From the NCBI GenBank assembly GCA_947166275.1, contig CAMVDP010000007.1, forward strand, positions 1 through 64,000: a stretch of 64,000 bases of DNA. The letters are read 5' to 3'. The notes beneath the pieces were generated by a model, which was not told the DNA's origin, did not search any database, and saw nothing but the letters and a program-made list of their open reading frames with translations. Each line of letters opens with the position of its first letter. The stretch's first letter is position 1. A program made the translations under genes and the position numbers. Source of the DNA: an uncultured Clostridia bacterium (lineage in GTDB: Bacteria > Bacillota > Clostridia > Oscillospirales > Ruminococcaceae). Shown here one piece after another: positions 58,884-64,000 of the stretch.

Positions 58884-60622
58884 GCGGTCTCGCCCCCTTC
58901 CTTACGGAACTGGGAATCGTAGATCTCGCGGTACACGGGGCAGCTGTCAAGGAGCTCCGCGTGCGTACCGATACCGACAGCTTCGCCGTCGTCCAGCACA
59001 ATTATCTTGTCGGCGTGCATTATCGAGCTCGTGCGCTGGGACACTATGAATACCGTGGTTTCGGTCGTCTCGTTCAGTGTGCGCAGAGCCTTTCGTAATG
59101 CCGCGTCGGTGGCGAAGTCGAGAGCCGACGCGCTGTCATCGAGTATCAGTATTTCAGGCGAGCCAACCATTGCCCTGGCAATGGTCAGGCGCTGGCGCTG
59201 ACCGCCGGAGAAGTTTGTGCCGCCCTGCTCGACCATACAGTCGAGGCCGTGCTCCTTCTTTTCAATGATATCGGCAGCCTGCGCGAGAGTCAGTGCCCGC
59301 ATTATCTCCGCATCATCCGCGGAGCTGTCGCGCCACTGCATATTCTCGCGTATCGTGCCCTTGAACAGCACTGCCTTCTGCGGGACGATACCTATCATCG
59401 AGCGCAGTGCCTCAAGGTCGTACTCCTTCGCGTCCACGCCGTCTATGAGTACTTCTCCCTCCGTCGGGTCGTAGAAGCGGGGTATAAGGTTGACAAGCGA
59501 GGTCTTGCCAGAGCCCGTGCCGCCTATGATACCGACGGTCGAGCCTTTCCTTGCTTTGAAGCTTATACCGTTCAGCGATTTGTCGGACGCAGTCTTATAC
59601 GTGAGGGAAACATTACGGAGCTCCACCGTGTTTTCATAGCCGACAAAGCCGTTCTTCACAGTGCCGCCGGTCATGCCTTCACCGCTGTCGAATACGGACT
59701 GGATACGCTTGCCGCACGCCGCGGCTTTGGTTATCGTTATTATCAGTCCGGCGAGCTTTATCAGTTCGACAAGTATCTGCGACATATAGTTGTAGAGCGC
59801 CACGACCTGACCCTGTGTGAGCTGCCCCGCGTCAACGCGCAGAGCTCCGGTCCATATCAGCAGTATCACAGCGAGGTTTATCAGCGCGAATGTCAGCGGA
59901 TTCATCAGCGCGGAGATCCTTCCCGCGGTGAGCTGTATCCGAGTGAGCTTTTCGTTTTCGGAGTTAAAGTCCGCGATCTCTTTGTCCTCAATGCAGAACG
60001 CGCGTACCACTCTCGCGCCGTTCAGGTTCTCGCGGGTGCGCCCGAGGAGCTTGTCCAGCCCGATACGGACCTTGCCGTACAGCGGCATTCCTGCCAGCAT
60101 TATCCCGAATACGACTATCGAGAGCACCGGTATAGCTGCGGCAAATATAAGCGCGGAGGGGACATCTATCGTGAACGCCATTATCATGGCTCCGAATACT
60201 ACGAACGGCGAGCGCAGCAGCAGTCGCAGGGTCATGTTCACGCCCGTCTGGACCTGGTTCAGATCGCTGGTCATGCGGGTCATGAGCGTCGAGGTACCGA
60301 GCTCGTCAAGATCGGAATACGAGAAAGTCTGGATATGCCGGAACAGCGCGCTTCCGACAGTTTTCGAGAAGCCGGTGGCAGCCTTTGCGGCAAAGAACTG
60401 CGCGGTCACAGAAAATCCGAGCCCGGCAAGTCCGAGCCCGACGAGGATAGCGCACATACCGCCGATGTATGCCTTGTCGCCGTTAGCTATGCCCACATCT
60501 ATCATGCTTGCCACGACTGTCGGCACGAACAGCTCGAAGATCGCCTCGATGCACTTGAACAGCGGTGCGAGCACTGTCTCCTTCATATAACCCCGGGTGA
60601 GGTATTTTAAAAGCTTTCGCAT
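58880..60622 (-). CDS. ABC exporter subunit with the degenerate ATPase site
   Basis: 580 residues, same layout. Walker A IGGTGSGKTSL and signature FSGGQRQRL are good, but Walker B is ILDDSASALD (Asp instead of the catalytic Glu) and the switch histidine is Gln in IVSQRTSSIM. This is the pattern of the non-hydrolysing site in asymmetric heterodimers. First gene of the two-gene operon with a consensus promoter at 60666. Confidence 0.92.
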   Translation of the reverse strand: MRKLLKYLTRGYMKETVLAPLFKCIEAIFELFVPTVVASMIDVGIANGDKAYIGGMCAILVGLGLAGLGFSVTAQFFAAKAATGFSKTVGSALFRHIQTFSYSDLDELGTSTLMTRMTSDLNQVQTGVNMTLRLLLRSPFVVFGAMIMAFTIDVPSALIFAAAIPVLSIVVFGIMLAGMPLYGKVRIGLDKLLGRTRENLNGARVVRAFCIEDKEIADFNSENEKLTRIQLTAGRISALMNPLTFALINLAVILLIWTGALRVDAGQLTQGQVVALYNYMSQILVELIKLAGLIITITKAAACGKRIQSVFDSGEGMTGGTVKNGFVGYENTVELRNVSLTYKTASDKSLNGISFKARKGSTVGIIGGTGSGKTSLVNLIPRFYDPTEGEVLIDGVDAKEYDLEALRSMIGIVPQKAVLFKGTIRENMQWRDSSADDAEIMRALTLAQAADIIEKKEHGLDCMVEQGGTNFSGGQRQRLTIARAMVGSPEILILDDSASALDFATDAALRKALRTLNETTETTVFIVSQRTSSIMHADKIIVLDDGEAVGIGTHAELLDSCPVYREIYDSQFRKEGGETA

Positions 60623-60665
60623 TGTTTTACGTCCTTTTAGTTTTTCCCGCGTGCGGGTATTCTTG

Positions 60666-60694
60666 ATTATACCACAGTTGGCTGCTTATGTCAA
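60666..60694 (-). promoter_or_regulatory. consensus sigma-A promoter of the ABC exporter pair
   Basis: On the minus strand: TTGACA (60694-60689), 17-base spacer, TATAAT (60671-60666). The -35 box overlaps the last codons of the upstream SpoIID gene. Confidence 0.85.
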
Positions 60695-61642
60695 ATCTAT
60701 TCCCGTGCCGTAGTAGTGTCGCAGTATTTCCTCGGCGGTGCTTCCGGAGCCTGCCATAGCGTCCGCGCCGTACTGGCTGAGGCCCGCGCCGTGACCGAAG
60801 CCGCGGGTGGTGAATGTGAATATGTTATCGATATAGCTTACGGAGAACGCTGTCGAGCGCAGCCCGAGTATGCGCCAGATGTCGCCGCCGGAGAATGTGT
60901 TTTTCCCGATGTTCACCGATATCACGTAGCCGTTCTCGTCTGTGCGCAGCTCGGTGAACCAGCGTGCGGGGTCAACGGGTATCTCTATGCCGCGGTCATA
61001 CTCCGCAAGCTTCAGGCGGATATCCTCCGAGCGCAGCTCGTTCACGCACTCGTAGTTGATGAAATCCTTGTCCCACGGGCTTTCTGCGCGGCGCAGGTAT
61101 GGAATGGCTCTGCCCCAGACGTACTCTGAGGGGCAGGTGCAGCCCGCGCTCACAGAGTGATAAACCGCGTAGATCGGCTCTCCGTTGTTTAGCATGATAT
61201 GTGAGAGGCCGTACTGCACGGCGGCAAGGATATTATCGCGGTATTTCTCGTAATCGGCGCCGTATGCCTGCTCACGCCCGGACGGCGGCATGTATGGCTG
61301 GCAGAGTCGGCTGTCATCGGAGATGTCAGCGCCGTCGGGAAGCTTCCCTGTCCCCGCAAGGTCTTTCATCAGCCGCAGAGCGTATGTCGCCGACGCGCAC
61401 GCCTGCGCTTTGAGCGCCTCGGGGCGGTAGTTTATCGGTATCTGCGCGGCAAGACAGCCCTCAAGGTACTCCTCCGCCGACACGGCGACAGTCTGCTCTG
61501 CGCCGGTCATGTATATGCGTACCTCGGCGGGGAATACCGGCTCCTGCATGGTGACAGCGCCGTCAGCCTGCGTGCCGTGCAGCAGCGGCAGAGCAAATAT
61601 CGCCGCCGCGAACATCGCGAGAATTATAAGCATGTCCTTCAT
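60686..61642 (-). CDS. spoIID: stage II sporulation protein D homologue with Glu-to-Gln change
   Basis: 318 residues: N-terminal membrane/signal helix (about 4-24) and a full SpoIID domain. YLEGCLAAQIPINYRPEALKAQACASATYAL aligns with the SpoIID pattern in which (S/A)EMP carries the catalytic glutamate; here it is AQIP. Probable zinc ligands are kept in YHSVSAGCTCPSEYVWG, and RGFGHGAGLSQYGADAMA closes the domain. SpoIID is the lytic transglycosylase of the engulfment machine in sporulation. The missing glutamate may make it inactive. Single gene between the ABC pair and a divergent membrane protein gene. Confidence 0.85.
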   Translation of the reverse strand: MKDMLIILAMFAAAIFALPLLHGTQADGAVTMQEPVFPAEVRIYMTGAEQTVAVSAEEYLEGCLAAQIPINYRPEALKAQACASATYALRLMKDLAGTGKLPDGADISDDSRLCQPYMPPSGREQAYGADYEKYRDNILAAVQYGLSHIMLNNGEPIYAVYHSVSAGCTCPSEYVWGRAIPYLRRAESPWDKDFINYECVNELRSEDIRLKLAEYDRGIEIPVDPARWFTELRTDENGYVISVNIGKNTFSGGDIWRILGLRSTAFSVSYIDNIFTFTTRGFGHGAGLSQYGADAMAGSGSTAEEILRHYYGTGIDLT

Positions 61643-61679
61643 TGTAACAGCCTCCCGAAAATATTTTCAGTCAATTATA

Positions 61680-61708
61680 TTGACTTGGCGGGGAAAATAT
61701 ACTATAAT
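61680..61708 (+). promoter_or_regulatory. sigma-A promoter of the membrane protein gene at 61769
   Basis: TTGACT (61680-61685), 17-base spacer, TATAAT (61703-61708), 60 bases before the start codon. Confidence 0.75.
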
Positions 61709-61768
61709 AAAAACTGTACATTCTCTGCGCGGTGGCGGGAGAACTATATCAAAAAGGAACTGACAGAT

Positions 61769-62596
61769 ATGAAAACAAAAACAGGCAGGCTTATACCTGT
61801 CGTTGCACTTATAGCAGTGATCGCGTGCGGAGTGGTGCGCTTCTTCCAGATGGTGAGCCTTACCGACCTTGAGAGCGGATTCTTCTACCGCGGCTCGGAA
61901 ATGGGCGGCATCGTGATCTATATCATGCTGGCGGCATTCGCGCTTATACTCTGCGGGCTTTCGTTCGTTTTCGCGAAGCGCGGTGAAGCGGCATTCACGC
62001 TCGCGTCCGACGGCATGGGAAGCAACGCCACACGCGTGCTCGGTCTCGCGGAGATCGCAGCGGCATTCCTGATCGGACTGCACATCACGGACATAGACCC
62101 CGGCATCACGGCTTTGATCGCATCGGGCGCAGCGGCACTCGCGCTGTTCGCGTCGGGCGGCATGCTTCTCGCAAGAGTGATCCCGCCGAGACTCACCGGG
62201 CATCTCAAGCTTGTCGTCGCGGTGTATATGTTCATCCGTACGGCGACATACTTCAACTCCGACCTTATAATCCTCAACCACGCGGAGCACCTTATCGTGA
62301 TCATGTCGCATCTGTGCGCTATCGTGTTCGTGCTCGGCTACGCACGGTTCTGCGCAAGGGTCGAAAATCTGCGTACACGGCTCGGCGAGGTGATATTCGC
62401 GCTCCTCACGTTCCTTACGGCAGGCACCCACGCGGTATCGGAGCTTCTCGCCCTGGCGTTCGGCGGTAAATCGGTGTCGGAGTTTGCGAAGCTCGACCTC
62501 GACGCGTGCGCGTTCGCGCTGATAAGCTGCGCGTACCTCGGAGTGCTGTTCTTCACCAAGAAGACAAGGGATATCGTGCCTGTCGAGACCGATTGA
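61769..62596 (+). CDS. multi-helix membrane protein, unrecognised
   Basis: 275 residues from the ATG at 61769 (AAGGAA upstream). Seven to eight hydrophobic helices (starting RLIPVVALIAVIACGVVRFF and ending LISCAYLGVLFFTKK) with short loops. Charged residues lie mostly at helix ends, and no transporter or enzyme motif is visible. Similar-looking proteins of unknown function are common in Ruminococcaceae. Function unknown. Confidence 0.7.
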   Translation: MKTKTGRLIPVVALIAVIACGVVRFFQMVSLTDLESGFFYRGSEMGGIVIYIMLAAFALILCGLSFVFAKRGEAAFTLASDGMGSNATRVLGLAEIAAAFLIGLHITDIDPGITALIASGAAALALFASGGMLLARVIPPRLTGHLKLVVAVYMFIRTATYFNSDLIILNHAEHLIVIMSHLCAIVFVLGYARFCARVENLRTRLGEVIFALLTFLTAGTHAVSELLALAFGGKSVSEFAKLDLDACAFALISCAYLGVLFFTKKTRDIVPVETD

Positions 62597-62622
62597 CACT
62601 GCACCCGTGAAAAATGTATAAT
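62593..62622 (+). promoter_or_regulatory. consensus sigma-A promoter of the small gene at 62667
   Basis: TTGACA (62593-62598), 18-base spacer, TATAAT (62617-62622). The -35 box overlaps the stop codon of the membrane protein gene. Confidence 0.75.
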
Positions 62623-62666
62623 CCCCGCGAAATATGGGATAATAGCATCGAAAGGTGCTGATAGAT

Positions 62667-62864
62667 ATGATGAACGACGATACGCCGCAGATCCCGCTCG
62701 GGCTCGGGTGCGCGCTTGCCGAAAATCCGAGCGCGCTCAAATACTTCTCCGAGCTCTCGGCGGACAGACAGCGTCAGGTCATCGACCGAACGAATGAAAT
62801 ACGCTCCCGTGCCGAGCTTCGCGCCTTTGTGCGGACCATGACCGGTCTTTCGGGCGTAATATAA
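62667..62864 (+). CDS. small conserved-type protein (65 residues)
   Basis: Starts MMNDDTPQIPLGLGCALAEN; a second ATG follows directly. AAAGGTG lies about 11 bases upstream. The C-terminal part LSADRQRQVIDRTNEIRSRAELRAFV is a helical segment seen in many short clostridial proteins of unknown function. It has its own promoter and terminator, so it is a real single-gene unit. Confidence 0.7.
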   Translation: MMNDDTPQIPLGLGCALAENPSALKYFSELSADRQRQVIDRTNEIRSRAELRAFVRTMTGLSGVI

Positions 62865-62868
62865 AGCA

Positions 62869-62902
62869 AAAGCCGCTCCCGGTGAAGGAGCGGCTTTCGC
62901 TT
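62869..62902 (+). terminator. terminator of the 65-residue gene
   Basis: AAAGCCGCTCC pairs with GGAGCGGCTTT around a CGGTGAA loop, followed by TTCGCTT. U-run is short. Confidence 0.75.
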
Positions 62903-62994
62903 GGTACGAGGAATATAAAAATGAAAATCTTTTTTCATGTATCTTCGGTGTACATATTATATCACAGCTGCCGCCGTTTGTCAAGGATTATTTA

Positions 62995-63024
62995 TTGACA
63001 GGCGGTATTATTTTATGCTATAAT
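62995..63024 (+). promoter_or_regulatory. consensus promoter of the type I toxin gene
   Basis: TTGACA (62995-63000), 18-base spacer, TATAAT (63019-63024) with a TGC just before the -10. The leader is about 65 bases. Confidence 0.85.
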
Positions 63025-63095
63025 AATGCCGGACAAGGGTGTATCGTAATATAAACAGGCGGTCGTTCGCTCCCGACAACAAGGGGGTGGTGCTT

Positions 63096-63200
63096 ATGTA
63101 TATGTATGTAACATTGTCTGAACTTATTCAGCATGACATATTTATATGCGCACTTATAACTCTCGTTATTACAGTGAGCAAGAACATAAGAAAAAAATGA
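63096..63200 (+). CDS. type I toxin, putative holin-like toxin family
   Basis: 34 residues, preceded by GGGGGTGG. The peptide begins MYMYVTLSELIQHDI, continues as one hydrophobic helix (FICALITLVITVS) and ends in a basic KNIRKK. This is the pattern of the 'putative holin-like toxin' / TxpA-BsrG-type peptides of Firmicutes (VTLSELIQ start, single helix, lysine tail). Such peptides insert in the membrane when their antisense RNA is lost. Too short for usual gene callers. The stop codon lies inside the terminator stem, and a perfect antisense promoter faces it from 63323. Confidence 0.85.
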   Translation: MYMYVTLSELIQHDIFICALITLVITVSKNIRKK

Positions 63201-63288
63201 ACCGCCCGACAGTAGCGCGTCACCGGTGGTTCATTTTTTTGATGGATCAGTAGAGAGCGCGACCGTCTGAAAGGGTACGCTCTTGTCT
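63190..63288 (-). ncRNA. antisense RNA (type I antitoxin) against the toxin mRNA 3' end
   Basis: Predicted from the perfect promoter at 63295-63323 and the shared terminator: about 99 nt, complementary to the last codons and 3' UTR of the toxin mRNA, as in TxpA/RatA. Both ends are estimates. Confidence 0.7.
63197..63240. terminator. bidirectional terminator shared by toxin mRNA and antisense RNA
   Basis: Seven A (63191-63197), then ATGAACCGCC pairing over 10 bases (one G-U) with GGTGGTTCAT (63225-63234), then seven T (63234-63240). It works on both strands, so both transcripts end in the same hairpin and overlap there. Confidence 0.9.
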
Positions 63289-63294
63289 ATTTGT

Positions 63295-63323
63295 ATTATA
63301 GCATAACGCTGCGCTTGTGTCAA
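63295..63323 (-). promoter_or_regulatory. consensus promoter of the antitoxin RNA
   Basis: On the minus strand: TTGACA (63323-63318), 17-base spacer ending TGC, TATAAT (63300-63295). Both boxes are perfect. Confidence 0.9.
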
Positions 63324-63404
63324 GGGCTTTTCGCCGGCTGACAGGTGAAGCTCCTATATAAATAGTATAAATGGAAAAATTTTCCAAAAAAATCCGAAAA
63401 TCAG

Positions 63405-63568
63405 TGAAACTTTTTGCAAAAACCCGAGGACTACACAAATGTAAGCAACATGAGGGTGGCTCGAACGGCTTCACGAAAGAGCTTCACAACAGCTTCAAAA
63501 AAAATTAAAAAAATTTGAAACTTGCTGAAACTTTTTCGTGAGACGCACGGACTACCTAAATGTAAACA
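63405..63568 (+). repeat. two 43-base direct repeats, 121 bases apart
   Basis: Copies at 63405-63447 and 63526-63568 have the same length and about 32 of 43 identical bases, with conserved blocks TGAAACTTTTT, GGACTAC, AAATGTAA and a final CA. A further shared block GGTGGYTCGA follows each (63455 and 63603). Neither strand codes here. They lie upstream of two promoters of the next gene and look like regulator-binding or RNA elements. Confidence 0.65.
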
Positions 63569-63607
63569 GTCAAAACCGAGGCTTTAAAAGCAAAGCTCGA
63601 CGGTGGT

Positions 63608-63637
63608 TCGACAGTCAGATTCCCGATTTTGTATAAT
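63608..63637 (+). promoter_or_regulatory. upstream promoter of the secreted protein gene
   Basis: TCGACA (63608-63613), 18-base spacer, TATAAT (63632-63637). The -35 box overlaps the GGTGGTTCGA block of the second repeat. Confidence 0.5.
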
Positions 63638-63685
63638 TTGTCCGTATAAAACAGATAAATTCACAAAATATGGTAAAAATGACTA

Positions 63686-63714
63686 TTGAAAAAACTATTG
63701 AGATTATGTATAAT
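63686..63714 (+). promoter_or_regulatory. downstream promoter of the secreted protein gene
   Basis: TTGAAA (63686-63691), 17-base spacer, TATAAT (63709-63714). Confidence 0.65.
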
Positions 63715-63768
63715 AAAGGCTGTAGGTAATGACAAACTTTACCGAATATTTTTAGGAGGAATTTAATC

Positions 63769-64000
63769 ATGAAGATTAACAAGATCCTTGCAGCAGGCGT
63801 TGCTGCAACACTCGCTGTTACTTCTCTCTCCGCTGTTGTATGCGCTGAGAAGGAAACAAGATCCTATGATCTCTACTACACAACCGCATCGCACAAGAAT
63901 ACGATCACAATCAAGGCTGACGTAAACCGCGATATCGCTGACAAGCTCAATCAGGTTGATGTACAGACTGTTGTTTTCGATGACCTTGAGAAGAATGTAT
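63769..64000 (+). CDS. secreted protein, N-terminal part (gene runs off the window)
   Basis: At least 77 residues; the stop is outside. AGGAGGA precedes the ATG. A signal peptide MKINKILAAGVAATLAVTSL ends near AVVCAEK, followed by a polar mature start (SYDLYYTTASHKNTITIKAD). Codons are strongly biased (GCT, CTC, GTT, AAG), unlike most genes in the window, which suggests high expression, as does the strong ribosome site and two promoters. Likely an abundant surface or exported protein; family not recognised. Confidence 0.8.
   Translation, partial: MKINKILAAGVAATLAVTSLSAVVCAEKETRSYDLYYTTASHKNTITIKADVNRDIADKLNQVDVQTVVFDDLEKNV

Noticed and set aside
59249-60610. 453-codon plus-strand frame opposite the ABC exporter gene
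   Set aside because: Antisense to a gene with all ABC motifs; product is rich in Arg, Tyr and His, as expected of a shadow frame.
63361-63640. CRISPR array suggested by repeated blocks
   Set aside because: Only two imperfect copies with 78 bases between them, no spacer regularity and no cas genes in the window.

Overview
The window looks like chromosomal DNA of a Gram-positive, spore-forming gut Clostridium-class bacterium, most likely a Ruminococcus or close relative in the Ruminococcaceae/Oscillospiraceae. The evidence is spoIIR, ypeB and SpoIID-type genes, three class B sortases, a GatCAB plus AspRS set, LL-diaminopimelate aminotransferase, strong AAAGGAGG-type ribosome sites and consensus sigma-A promoters (TTGACA, 17 bases, TATAAT). 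The genus is an inference. I saw no insertion sequence, CRISPR array, integrase or replication origin.

Layout. 1-610: end of an rRNA operon (3' part of a 5S gene) followed by tRNA Lys, Glu, Met and Trp and two terminators. 1063-15109: an eight-gene minus-strand operon holding a membrane von Willebrand A protein, a very large tubulin/FtsZ-like protein, two proteins I cannot assign, three related zinc-ribbon GTPases (one with an intact P-loop, two with altered ones) and a GAP1-like protein. This is the best candidate for an undescribed system. 15110-16000: a long intergenic region with phased TGTAAY repeats, a good promoter and large hairpins, possibly a structured RNA with small antisense ORFs. 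16009-26257: housekeeping genes (phosphohexomutase, prmC, yqhQ, a lipoprotein, aspS-gatBAC). 26275-27237: an Abi_2/HEPN abortive-infection gene, divergent from a Nudix hydrolase. 27452-36306: HD-GYP protein, aspartokinase, a ThyX-like protein, then DUF308, MMPL and a heptad-repeat secreted protein. 36355-38468: thrS (without TGS domain) and a small membrane protein. 38839-43906: a two-gene unit of an SF2/SNF2-like ATPase and a GHKL (Hsp90/sacsin-like) ATPase, also poorly described. 43960-48759: flavodoxin, spoIIR, dapL, ydcF, ypeB. 48985-57035: cysteine desulfurase, thiI, cinA-type gene, three tandem class B sortases and a SpoIID-domain protein. 57132-61642: heterodimeric ABC exporter and a second SpoIID protein. 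61769-64000: membrane protein, small conserved protein, a complete type I toxin-antitoxin locus, a repeated upstream element and the start of a secreted protein.

How parts work together. AspRS with GatCAB probably makes Asn-tRNA indirectly. Aspartokinase and DapL belong to lysine/diaminopimelate synthesis. The cysteine desulfurase supplies sulfur to ThiI for 4-thiouridine in tRNA. The island at 1-15 kb and the pair at 39-44 kb are the only multi-gene NTPase systems without an obvious housekeeping job; with the Abi_2 gene and the type I toxin they make up the conflict-type gene content here. All domain calls come from reading motifs by eye; no database search was run.
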